64,000 bases of DNA from Cylicocyclus nassatus (Eukaryota > Nematoda > Chromadorea > Rhabditida > Strongylidae), in assembly GCA_958299035.1 (NCBI GenBank), contig CATQJL010000223.1, positions 82,105,322-82,169,321 of the forward strand, given 5' to 3'. Positions 50,525 to 60,659 of the stretch are shown piece by piece. The position numbers and the translations under genes are program-made. Numbering within the stretch: position 1 is the first letter of the stretch; each line of letters opens with the position of its first letter. The notes under the pieces are model-generated. The model saw only the letters and a list, made by a program, of their open reading frames with translations, had not been told where the DNA came from and did not search any database.

Positions 50525-51344
50525 TATTCGTCGACGACTGCCCCGACTCGTGCAATTACACCACCGTGGGCGCGCGTTTTTGGAGCCTTTTCCAGCTGGA
50601 CAGTACCTGCAGCGCGCTGGGACTCAGTAGCTCGCAGCAACACTGCCCTTTAACCTCTTTTTCTTAATTTGAGCATTTCATATCGTTTTTTCTTCTTACT
50701 TTTTATATTTAGGCAGTAATTCGTTTTCCCTTTCTTTTAGTTTCTCTTGATGATTCTATCCTACGTTCTACTTCATTGAATACTGAAAAGTAAGGGAAAA
50801 ACTACCTTGGGCACATTTCTTGAATTATTCCCCCGTTTTACGTACGAAACATCCATTTTCAAAGTCGTGAATCATCGCACCGGGCAAAGTTAGGTGGAAA
50901 CATGTGTTTTGTTCATGAGTAATAGTGGTTATCACGCATCTTCTTACATGAGATCACTCGAATGTTTATTTCCCACATGGTGTCCCTGCTATAAGAGTAC
51001 TGAAGCAACCATTTCAATGGTCTGTCCTAATAAACATGTCAAATCATTGTAAAACATCGAAGAAAATATGCAATTCCATCATGCCATGATAGCCACCACT
51101 ACAACTAGGAAGAAAGCTCATCTTTCGTCTAACTTTGCCCGCGGCGATATTCTCGCATAGTCATTAAAGTATGTAACTGCCTGGAACGAAAAATAAGAAA
51201 AAAAAACAATGTGAAATGTCTAACAGACGAAAGAGGTCAAAGGACAAGGATGCTGCGAGCTCTCAAGTCCCCACGCGCTGCTGCATAATGTCAAGCTGGA
51301 AAGGCTCCCAAAAGGCGCGCCCACGATGGTGTAATTGCACGAGT
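50525..51344 (+). repeat. Tandem segmental duplication, unit 1
   Basis: From TTCGTCGACGACTGCC through TCGCAGC…CCTTTAACCTCTT to TGTAACTGCC and GAGGTCAAAGGACAAGGATG, this aligns in the same orientation with 51,345-52,091 continuing at 53,259. Similarity is roughly two-thirds to three-quarters by eye. 51,240-51,344 is a partial inverted copy of 50,510-50,640. No convincing ORF survives in both units, so it is probably non-coding. Confidence 0.7.
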
Positions 51345-52091
51345 CGAGGCAGTCGTCGACGAATATCCTTTACCTCCTGACCGTTTCCCACCGCGGGCGT
51401 GTCTTTTTGAAGCCTCCCCAGCTTTACAGTATGCTACAGCGCGCAGGGAATTCGCAGCTCGCAGCGCCCCTGTCCTTTAACCTCTTCTGCATTTCTCATC
51501 TTTTTTTCCTTTTTAGTCTTCATTTCAGGCAGCTGCTCATCAGTCAGTCGTTCTCCTCTTCTTTTTTAAATTTCTCTCGGTTGAATACCCTACAAATTCT
51601 GCTTTGATGGGTACTGAAAGAGCAGGAAAAAAGTTTCGGCACAGTTATTGAACTCACTCTCCTTTTTACATATCATACAAACATTTTCAGAATCGTAAAC
51701 TATCGTCCGCATAATTAGGTGAAAGCGGTGTGCTTCTTCATGAGCAGTGAGTGAGTGGTGATGGCTAGAATGCCTTCTCCTCAAATGAGACCACTGAAAT
51801 GTTTACTTTAGCACACCTAGTACATGTGTCCTTGATGTAGGAATGCTGAAACGCCCACTTCAGCAGTCTCTCTTGAGAAAAAAAATGGCAAATCATTATG
51901 AAACACGAAGAAAACATTGCACTCCCAATCATAGCCACGATATACGTCATTGCGACTTGGAAGAAAACTCATTATTCCTTCCGATTTTTCCGGAGCAATG
52001 GTCTTGCGCGTATGAAAGTGTGTAACTGCCTAAAATGAAAATTAAGGAGAAAAAAAAAACGATGTGAAATCCTCAAAAAACAAAGAGTCAA
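51345..52091 (+). repeat. Tandem segmental duplication, unit 2 (continues after a MITE)
   Basis: Aligned with unit 1; the shared phrases CTCGCAGC, CAAATCATT.TGAAACA and GTGTAACTGCCTaaAATGAAAA fall in the same order. The unit is interrupted after TCAA at 52,091 by the foldback element, resuming at 53,259 with AAAGGACGGGCATGCTGAGG, and interrupted again at 53,334-53,621. Confidence 0.7.
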
Positions 52092-53258
52092 AGGCAGTGT
52101 CCGGGCAAAAAGTCGATTTTGAGATTTTTGCTTACCCGGTCCTATTCACTATGCTGAATCCGAGAATTCACATTAGAAAGCGCGAAAACGACGGAAAAGA
52201 ACTCTAACGCAGGAGGGAAATCGGAAATGGGCGAGGTCTTCCCCACTGCGGATTTACGCTCCAAGCTCCCGGAGCGATCTTCTCGATCCCGATTTTAAGG
52301 GCCGCATGCACTAACATCCCCGCGGGGAGGGGATCGCAGCTTAAAAGAAAGCTTTATATTTCGAAACTCCAGATACCTGGATTTCACGTTGTGTACCTAT
52401 CCGTAAGTATTCCTATTACCCTTCACTATGAACATGTTGAACAGGAGCGAGAAGCTGTACAAACCGCATTTTCCAGCTTTTGTATGATCCCTGATGATCC
52501 CTGGCGCTTTTCTTCAAAGTCATTTTTCTTTCTCCGAAGTTAACGAAGAATCTCCAGAGTTGTGCAGATTGTCTAACCCGACAGTGCTAAGCATGTTGCT
52601 GCTAAGAACAAATGATGTTTTGAAGTCATGAAATTTGCGATGATCCACAGGTCGAAATTTGAGGCTTACCGAAAAATTCGACTTTTTAAAAACTCATTTG
52701 TTCTCATCAGCAACATGCTTAGCAGTATTGTGTTAGATGTTCAGTACAACTTTGGAAGGTTTTCGTTGACTTCGGAGAAAGAAAAATGACTTTAAAGAAA
52801 AGCGCCGGGGATCATAAGGGATCATACAAAAGCTGGAAAATGCGGTTTGTACAGCTTCTCGCTCCTGTTCAACATGTTCATAGTGAAGGTTAGTAGGAAT
52901 ACCTACGGATAGGTAGACAGCGTGAAATCCAGATAACTGGAGCTTCAGGATATGAAGCTTTCTTCTGAAGCTGCGATCCCCTCCCCGCGGGGATATTAGT
53001 GCATGCGGCCCTAAGTCATGCATTTGCACCTGCCTGTGGAGATCTGAGGGCGCTAGCGGAATTGAGAAAGTCGCTTCAGAAGCCGGGACCGCGAAATTCA
53101 CAGTGGGGAAGACCCCGCCCACTTCTGATTTCCCTCCTGCGTCAGAGCCCTTTTTTGCCCTTTCCGCGCTTTCCAATGTGGATTTTCGAAATCAGCCTAG
53201 CGAATAGGCCCGTATAAGCACAAAATCTCAAAATCGAGTTTTTGCCCGGACACTGCCT
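52092..53258. mobile_element. 1.17-kb foldback element, AGGCAGTG-end family
   Basis: Ends AGGCAGTGTCCGGGCAAAAA and TTTTTGCCCGGACACTGCCT; flanks TCAA (52088-52091) and TTAA (53259-53262). Unit 1 of the host duplication reads TCAAAGGACAAGGATG at 51,237, the empty site, so the target duplication is 4 bp with one later change. The core (52,298-53,013) is the same palindrome as 4,432-5,152. Confidence 0.9.
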
Positions 53259-53333
53259 TTAAAGGACGGGCATGCTGAGGGCTGCGTATACCCCGCGAGC
53301 TGCAGCGTACTGTAAAGCTGGAAAGGCTTCAAA

Positions 53334-53482
53334 GGTAGGTGCCAGAGTAAGCGGATATTTTGTTCAGGTTGGGGTCCCGCGCAGAATTGACGTCACTTGG
53401 ATTGACGCCAGCATGATGAGAGACGTAAATTCTGCGCGAGACCCCAACCTGAACAAAATATTCGCTTACTCTGGCACCTACC
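53334..53482. mobile_element. 149-bp palindromic MITE
   Basis: Ends GGTAGGTGCCAGAGTAAGCG and the inverted partner; the arms pair for about 60 bp, including ATTTTGTTCAGGTTGGGGTC. It lies in duplication unit 2, five bases before another MITE. No second copy is seen in the window. Confidence 0.8.
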
Positions 53483-53487
53483 AAAAA

Positions 53488-53621
53488 GGGTAGAGGAACG
53501 AACACCTCAATTAGGCCTCGCCTCCGCGGGCTGCTGGTCCTTTCGTCGTACTGTTATGCATCGTGTTAGGACGAGTAGGCCGCGGAGGCGGTGCCTAATT
53601 GAGGTGTTCGTTCCTCCACCC
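53488..53621. mobile_element. 134-bp palindromic MITE, copy 2
   Basis: Ends GGGTAGAGGAACGAACACCT and AGGTGTTCGTTCCTCCACCC, arm CAATTAGGCCTCGCCTCCGC. Same length and design as 23,887-24,020. It sits between matching pieces of the host duplication. Confidence 0.8.
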
Positions 53622-54491
53622 TTAAGGCACGCCCGCGGTGGTGTAAATGCACAAAACGGGGCGGTCCTCGACGGATATCCTTTACTACTTCTGCGCCTTC
53701 ATCATGCAGCAGCCTTTACATACATATCGTCGATTCGTTGCTTTGTAATCACATTGACAATATTGCCCTGATAATATAAAAGCCGAACTCCGGAGCAGAA
53801 TTAGATCGGCTCACAGATTCGTGCAGTCGGTAACTTCGTGCTCGCTTTTCCATAGGAGCTACGCATCCGCAGCGCGTAAGCATTGCGCAGCGCCGACGAT
53901 TCGGCAGATTTGAACGTCTAAGCAGTACTTTCGCGAACGCAGCATGGGGCTCTAGAGTTGCGCTTGAGCTGACATGGGAACAGAGCTCATCATTGACACT
54001 GACGGTATGACGGTATAGAGGGGGTTGCGGGCTTTTCCCGATTTCAAGGATAAAGTTGTTGAACCATGCTATAGCATTGTTTTTCGTACTCTCTCGCTCA
54101 AAAACTGCCACGCTTGGTATGACACCGCCTCATACGAATCTGGGACCCGATGATATAAAATCACTGAAATGCTCTACTGCGGAGTGCAGGTTGCTACGGC
54201 TTCTGAGTCGGTGCGGTAGTGCGCGGTGTAATATCGGTATCATCTCGCTAAAAAGTCAAACTGAAGATTTTCCACTCACCTGGGCGACGTCCGCTAGATA
54301 AATTGTTGCAAACGAGGTTTTCTCCGAGCCGCAATTTTGAATCTGGACTGTTAGCAGAGCTCGTCGAGGTCAGAGGCGCAAAGTTGTTGGAAGACCCTTT
54401 GGTTATAGTAACTGTGTGCGGCTCCCGCACTCTTGCATGTATCTAATTGGTTGGGTAGAAGACTACAGTCGAGACTAGATTTTGCGCTTAA

Positions 54492-54944
54492 AGGCAGTGG
54501 ATCGGCAGAATGAGACCCGTGGCAAAACAAGGTCACAGGGTAGGAGACCCACAATGGAACCTATGGGCCAAAGTTCGATCTTTCTCTGCCACTTCTAACC
54601 CCCGAAATTTCAAAGCAAAAGCAGCGCTCCTCTCTTCTCCTCTCCGACCCCGCCCACCCCAACGACGAGTGAATGCGAAGCCCGTCATGGTGAAGACGCA
54701 GAGTCATTGCGGGACCCTTATGCTTACGGCATGCGGCATGCGCGCTCTGACCGTGGAAGTCACTCGTCACGGGGGGGGGGGGGCAGGGTCGGAGAGGAGA
54801 GGAGATGAGCGCTGCTTCGCCTTGAAATTTCGGGGGTTAGAAGTGGCAGAGAAAGATCGGATTTTGCTTGATAGGTTCCATCAAGGGAGCTCCTACCCTG
54901 TGACCTTGTTTTGCCATGGGATTCATTCTGCCGATACACTGCCT
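54492..54944. mobile_element. 453-bp foldback MITE with perfect TTAA duplication
   Basis: Ends AGGCAGTGGATCGGCAGAAT and ATTCTGCCGATACACTGCCT; TTAA at 54488-54491 and 54945-54948. The arms pair for about 170 bp, including CCCCCGAAATTTC and TCTCCTCTCCGACCC. The TTAA duplication would suit a piggyBac-type transposase, but other copies show TTGA or TCAA, so the class is uncertain. Confidence 0.88.
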
Positions 54945-54959
54945 TTAACATAATGTGCC

Positions 54960-56790
54960 TGCGGTCCGGAGAAATTGCGGTAAAATTTACGCGCGAACAA
55001 GTAGCTACCATCTGTTCCCGGATTAGTGTAGAGGTGGAGTCTTGCCAATTAAGGGCGCGGCGGTTTTTGATAGCGTGAGTGTACGAAAAACAATGCTGTG
55101 ACGTGGAAGTTTAACAAGTTTTCCTTACAATCAGGGAAGTCCGCAACCCGCTTCCACACGAATTTGGGAGTGGATGATACGCCCGTGATACCGGCAGTTG
55201 CGCGCGAAAATGCCGACATTACTGGCGCGGCTATCTCTTCATGCGCAAGTTCTACCGCATTTCACCTACAGTGCAAGCACACTTTATTAAACACTGACGA
55301 CCGCTTGACACACATGGTGTGTCAAGGCTTGACGTATAGTCGCCCTCACCCCACTAGTCGGTCGGTGGACGAATTCAAATTTGAATTGGAGCAGGCCTGT
55401 CACGGCAGAGCGCGGCAGGAGACAACGCTCAGCAGTTACAAAACTCAATATAGGTCAAAAACGTTGTAACAATACAAAAACTGCTAAGTAATGGCGAAGA
55501 AATACGCAAAGAGAATGCGTGAATTTGTACGGAGAGCTGAGGTGCCGTGCTCTGCCGCGACCTGTCTGCTCCAGTTCGAATTCGAATTCGTCTACCGACC
55601 GACTAGTGGGGTGACGACTGGCTGCACGTCAGGAGGTACGCCGCGCGCGGCGGCCGCTTCGCCGCGCATGCCGCGTCCTGATCTTGGGACCCACAAAGCT
55701 CCCCATATCAAAGACTCCCGGCGGCAAAAACGCGAGGGGGGGGGGGGGGTGGGGATGGAGGCAGGTGCTTGACTCAATGCCATAAGTAACATTGCGCCTG
55801 GAGTGCTGCTGTTGTATTGGTTGAAGTACGTTACGGCGTCGCTTCGCGAAAAATTCGCGCCGATCGCACCTCCTGACCGTCCCCCAGGACGACTATACCA
55901 TGTGCGTGTTGAAATGAAAACTATTCTGTGTTAAATCCACTCCGGGAGTTCTCTTTTGTACTGGATCTAGACACAACCTTTACTGTTTTTGCCACCATTC
56001 CAGAGTTACTGTAGGGTGTACTGTAGACGAAATTGCGCGTGATTTTATCTAAAAAATGTTGACCGGTCCGTGAAACGCCTTGGTCGTCAATGTGTTAAGC
56101 GGAAATTCTACTCGACTGTATGCGTATAGTACTTTCCACGATTGCTGCTACTTTGCTAAGCGTTTCTGTCATGCGTCATCAGACAAACATGTTGGCAACA
56201 TGCAAGAACAGGTTCCTTTCAAGGCTGACAGCCAACGTGTTGCTGCATGTTACCAACATATTTCATGCGTGCGGCAGATAGATATCAGAAACGCAAAGCG
56301 AAGATATCGTCCATTCCACTGTTGCTGCTACCTTTGGTCTGTGTCTCTGACCTGCGGCACGCATGACATTTTAGCAAAATGCAACATCGTGTTGGCAAGA
56401 CTTCTTGGACCTTGATGTCAACGTGTTACTGCATGTTGTAAACATGTTAGCCAGCGTGTTGCGGGCCAGAGACGTAGACAAAGGATAGCAGCAACTGTGG
56501 GAGGGGCGACATTTGTTTCCCTACTCCAAGCATCCCCTGCTCTGCATAGGTCTAGTGCACTAGGGACATCTGCGCGCGCCGAGACAACCGCAGATATGGA
56601 AGGGAAGATTAGTGAATGGGTAAATTCTGTTGCGACTTGCATTAGCATTGCTCTCTCAAAGCAGAGCTCCTACTGTTGGAGGGAAACTGATTCTCTTGTC
56701 CCGATGTTTAGCATTCAGAAGTTTGGCCACGTTAGCTACAAATGACGGAGCTGTCATCACCCGAGCATCCGGAGTATAGTAAAGGTAACC
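54960..56790. repeat. Repeat-rich stretch including the empty site for the 204-bp MITE
   Basis: 55,600-55,880 matches 50,300-50,520 (CGCGCGCGG, CCTGATCTTGGGAC, GCTTCGCGAAAAATTCGCG). TA at 55,637-55,638 is the uninterrupted equivalent of the MITE site at 50,096. 56,140-56,480 has partly repeated blocks around TTGCTGCTAC and CAACGTGTT.CTGCATGTT. A long poly-G run lies at 55,736-55,748. No gene is supported. Confidence 0.5.
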
Positions 56791-56837
56791 CTGTTACATT
56801 TTACTGGAGAAGACCTATACAACACCTTTCTCCATAG

Positions 56838-57016
56838 ATACCACCGCAGAGGTACTGGGAAACCTAAGGTCCGAAGTTGTGCATCCCACCTTCGCATATT
56901 ATCTTACGAGAATGAGTATGGCAAGAACAGCTGAGGAAACTTTGGAAGTGTTTTCCGAGATGAAGAAGACTCCACATCTGACGGGTGCTTTCATCAAGTT
57001 GTGCTACCAGAAGCAA
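56838..57016 (+). pseudogene. Isolated duplicate of the cbp-1 NCBD exon
   Basis: Reads MSMARTAEETLEVFSEMKKT then PHLTGAFIK, against [29 protein letters not shown] in cbp-1 exon 41. The donor GTGAGC falls six codons after AFIK in the same phase as in cbp-1, and an AG acceptor precedes the exon (CTCCATAG). An intron follows, so this came from DNA duplication and not from an mRNA copy. No neighbouring cbp-like exon is seen within the window. It is most likely a relic, though an exon of a diverged paralogue running from unseen sequence cannot be excluded. Confidence 0.75.
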
Positions 57017-57115
57017 GTGAGCCTTATGTTTTCTTTCACAAGAGTTTTGTCTTTTCCACTTGTGAGAACAGCCACAACGACCCTTTTATGGAGAACATCA
57101 AGACCAGCCACCTAA

Positions 57116-57486
57116 AGGCAGAGGCTCGGCAGAATGACAACTTTGGGATATCCATCGCTCTCGGTTCCCCTGGACGAGCTAAGTCCAAGACTGCAGCTTT
57201 AAAAGATAACAATAACCCGCTTTTCCAGACTGAAAAGTGCTATTTGGGCGGACCGCGTATCTAGAGCGTGATTGGTTTGTGAGTGTAGACACCGTACCTA
57301 TCGTACCCACGAGCCAATCGCGCTAGAGGGCAGACATACGCCGTCCGCCCCAATAGCACTTTTCACTTTTGGAAAAGCGGGTTATTGATATCTTTTAGAG
57401 CTGCAAAGCAGTCTTGGGCTTAGCTTATCCAGGGAAACCTAGAACGATGAATATCCCAAATTTGTCATTCTGCCGAGCCGCTGCCT
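57116..57486. mobile_element. 371-bp foldback MITE, AGGCAGNG-end family
   Basis: Ends AGGCAGAGGCTCGGCAGAAT and ATTCTGCCGAGCCGCTGCCT, flanks CTAA and TCAA. The arms pair through CCAAGACTGCAGCTTTAAAA, AATAACCCGCTTTTCCA and GTGCTATTTGGGCGGAC. Inserted in the presumed intron after the duplicated NCBD exon. Confidence 0.8.
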
Positions 57487-57539
57487 TCAAGACCACATAC
57501 CCAGTTGAAGATTAACCAAAGCACGAGACTTTATTTCAA

Positions 57540-57605
57540 TACAGTCAAAGATGTTCTTCAAGTTGATGAAGTTGAGACAGAGAGCGTCCTTTCCATGCAC
57601 GATAC
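57540..57605 (-). pseudogene. Small RTE-like RT fragment
   Basis: TTCTTCAAGTTGATGAAG.TGAGACA and GCGTCCT..CATGCACGATAC resemble 17,425-17,485 of the LINE. Only about 60 bp remain. Confidence 0.5.
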
Positions 57606-57609
57606 GTAG

Positions 57610-58750
57610 GTGACACGTTTGTATCGTCGATCCGTTGACCGCACGGACTGCTCAAACACTGCAGACCACGTGCGGCGCGGCTGAAACGTTGCGAGAACAT
57701 GATTTATGCAATGGCGAATTTCTACTAGAGCAAGCATATTATCTCACAGGGAGCGCTCCGCGGTGATGTCCAGTCCATGCGGTCAACGAATCGACGATAC
57801 ATATGGTGCACCCCAAAAATGTTCCTATAGGTAACATTAACGTGGCTGCTTTTCAGTCGTTTTAACACATTAATTCCAGCAAATCTGAGGTGCTTATCCG
57901 AACTTGACATGTTAAAACAACATGTCGTTTGTATGCAGCACGGCCTTGCTGGTTTAATGAGAACGGTGCTTTCCTTCAAGTACTGCGTAAAGAGCTTTGC
58001 CATTCTTGATGAGGACTGATGACAGAAGTTTTGTCTTGTTGTCGGGACCGGGTGGATTTTCCGTGACGTATTTGTTGGGACGTTTCGGAACCCAAATCTC
58101 ACAGCTGTTTTGGGTGGGTGTAGGTTTTGATGGAGGCAGACTCCTCATCCCATATCCCTCAAGACCGCCCCGCTGCTTATCGCTGCAAGAGTTGAGTCGC
58201 TTTTGATGCGACGAAGCGTAGCCTACGACCGGTTGGTCCTCTGTGAAGGATTCTCTGTGCCATGACAGTATCTCGACATTTGACATCCTGCTCTGGTTGA
58301 CTAGTCCCCGCCGATGGCGATGGGCGTTTAGCATTCCAGAATACATCGCCCAATAAAAATCTCGGGTTTAGCCAAAATCTTGCATACGGGGTTATTTGAC
58401 ATGCTGAACATGAAAATTATATTCATTTTGTACGAAAGGACCATTTTATGGGGTTACGCTAGGTAAATATCACATCCATTCCTGAATAGCGCCATATGGT
58501 GGCCAGCAATTGGTCTATTATATAATGCGAAGACTAGAGGACATTGAGGTGGGGATTAGCCACTTGGCGTCGCCAAAGTTTTCGGTCTCACCCAAAGTCC
58601 CGCCTCTTGACCGCAACATCGAGATGATCGCTCCCCCCCCCCTTCAAACTTCCTTACCGAATCAAAGGAAAATCAGCGATTCTCTCTAGGTTTGTTGAAC
58701 GTTATGCTCGAAAACCTAAAATATACAAAGCATGTTCTAAGTCACGCGTG
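57610..58750. other. Intergenic, no gene supported
   Basis: A 130-codon minus ORF (57,954-58,346) has no recognisable domain. Part of the left side (57,615-57,800) is a weak palindrome around GATCCGTTGACCGCA and TGCGGTCAACGAATCGACGA. Nothing else is identified. Confidence 0.3.
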
Positions 58751-58761
58751 CTAGTTTAAAC

Positions 58762-59628
58762 CAGGGCCCGGCACCGATGGTTTGAGGTCAAACTGGACTT
58801 TGTTTTTGGAGTTAGAAGCAACGGGGACATCGTTTTTATGAGGTCCTGGAGAAGCGCCAGAAAAAAAAACTCGACGAACATGTCAGGTCCCACGAGTTGA
58901 ACGTGTTCTTTCGCAAGCGCGCGAATTTCAAATGCAAGACTCTAACAAACAAATGGCTTGTTTACAGCGCACAAACAATCACATGGCTCCAAATTTGGGC
59001 TATGTGTATACAATTACTCCAAACTATGTTATGTAAAAAGTTCCCAAAACTTATGTGTCCTAATATCCGTTCTCGAATTTGTTGGTTTCTAGACCAACTA
59101 CCAAACCAACTGGGTTGGTTCGGAGCATAAATATCGGAGAGTTCACATAAGTTTTGGACCCTTTTGATTTGGACGATTAGAACGGTCAAAAATCTATCAT
59201 TTAGTGAAGAGATCGGACCAAACCGTTGCCCCTCCCCTTTATTTAAGTCAAAAGTAGTATAATTCTACGCGTTGATAGATATCGCGCTCCAATCACTTGC
59301 GATGTCCTTTGAAATATGTGGCGAAAAATGCATCGCAGGATTGTTGAGGCTACAGATTTGGTTGACCTAGGAGATTTTCGTCATTCCCAGCATCAAAATG
59401 GTACTATACCCTATGGCAGAGCCTAAAATCGACTCGAAATGTTTTCTTTTTGCTTTTTTGTTATATTACATACCTCAAAATGTGCTTTTTTCGCTCTTTT
59501 GTTACTATTTTGGTTGAATAAGGGTTTCCCTACTGATTTTCACGTCGAGAGGGACTACGTAAACTTTCGCGAAGTCATGGGGGACTTCGTTTCCTAAAAA
59601 CCTCCAAACCAACGCGTGCCGGGCCCAG
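58762..59628. mobile_element. 867-bp hAT-type MITE
   Basis: Begins CAGGGCCCGGCAC and ends GTGCCGGGCCCAG; flanks GTTTAAAC (58754-58761) and TTTTAAAC (59629-59636), an 8-bp duplication with one mismatch. Related in inverted orientation to 8,563-9,234. Contains a shadow ORF only. It abuts the Merlin relic. Confidence 0.82.
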
Positions 59629-59652
59629 TTTTAAACCTAACATTTTGACAAT

Positions 59653-60470
59653 ATGGCTGTGTTCCGTACGATGGAGCTGCGCCGCTTAGACCAAGAACTG
59701 CTTGATCTCACGCTTGCCGACGTGTATGAGAAGTTGAGAATGGAAGAGGAAGACTTCGAGAGCTGGCTCAGAACGATTGGACTTCTTGCAACATCCAGAT
59801 GTCCCACATGTGGCCGTCCGATGAGCCTCTTCGCACCCAGGAAGCCTTGGTATCGCCATAGGAGGGATTGTCGCGCCAGACCAATGGAGCCACAAAGCCA
59901 ATTATGCTGGCCTACAAAAATTTATTCTTTGCGTGTGAAATTCCGCTTCAGAAGTCTTTTGCGCTGCATTATTTCTGGCTGCGGGTTAGTGGAAGATAAG
60001 GAGTATAGGCCGTCCGCGTTGCGCACAGAGAGCAACGCTGTTGCGCCCGATGAAGATAGTCATGACTGGGAGAAGCGCGGAAAAAACAGGCGGCGAGAGT
60101 GCACGGGGAAAAAGGAGTGGACGGCCTATACGAGCTGGAATGGGCTACACCACCACCGTGCATTGGGAGCAGTGCTTCCGAGATGTTTACGAGTACTTCA
60201 GGAGGAACCGCGCAGTTTTGCCTGGGGACTACCATCGTCAGCGACTGCTGGCGTGCTTACAATGGAATGGCATCTCTACCGCAGGGATACTGTCACTTGA
60301 CGATAAGCCTCCAGATAAATTTTGTTGGCAAACACTTCGAAAGGCACGGGCAAAATTCAAGAGGATGGCGAAGCAAAAATGTGGCATCAAAAATGTGGCA
60401 CTCCTTGAGGTAGCCGCTACGTCGGCTATTTCAAGCAGTTCCTATGGAGACAGACGTTCGACTAGCTGAG
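59653..60470 (+). pseudogene. Decayed Merlin (IS1016/ISXO2-like) transposase
   Basis: The first frame gives RLDQELLDLTLADVYEKLRM, ESWLRTIGLLATSRCPTCGR, the N-terminal zinc-binding start of Merlin transposases. A shifted frame gives LPLQKSFALHYFWLR-like sequence near 59,950, then TTTVHWEQCFRDVYEYFRR (about 60,150), then TTIVSDCWRAYNGM and GYCHLTI (60,224-60,300) in a third frame. The order matches the family, but the stretch between FRDV and IVSDCW that should hold the first catalytic acidic residues is missing. With at least two frameshifts it is dead. No terminal repeats were confirmed. Confidence 0.72.
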
Positions 60471-60640
60471 GAGGCTTTATACCTTCTGGAGGTAGGTGGG
60501 TGACTAAAGCCACCTTGAGTACACAAGGCTACATTGGAACAATTTCACCAATAAATGTAATATTCGTGGTAAGCAGGTCGGATCATTTCTGTGGACCAAA
60601 TTTCAGCACAAGCAATAACAAATATAATATTACTCTCCAA

Positions 60641-60653
60641 CTTCTCCCTCCTT
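60641..60653 (-). other. Candidate polypurine tract of the Ty3 element
   Basis: On the minus strand AAGGAGGGAGAAG directly follows the pol stop and precedes TTGGAGAGTAATATT, where a 3' LTR could begin. The opposite LTR is beyond the window, so the boundary cannot be checked. Confidence 0.4.
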
Positions 60654-60659
60654 AAACTA

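Noticed and set aside
50284..50653. ORFs of 119 and 146 codons over GC-rich sequence
   Set aside because: They lie in a dispersed repeat with overlapping frames on both strands; no conserved reading between copies.
51765..51950. Minus ORF with hydrophobic start, as a receptor exon
   Set aside because: The aligned duplicate at 50,960-51,130 has stops and does not keep the frame, so coding is unlikely.
54492..54944. piggyBac assignment from the TTAA duplication
   Set aside because: Related elements have TTGA and TCAA duplications and the ends do not match piggyBac termini that I know, so the class was left open.
57954..58346. 130-codon minus ORF as a gene
   Set aside because: No domain, no splice support, located in repeat-rich sequence.
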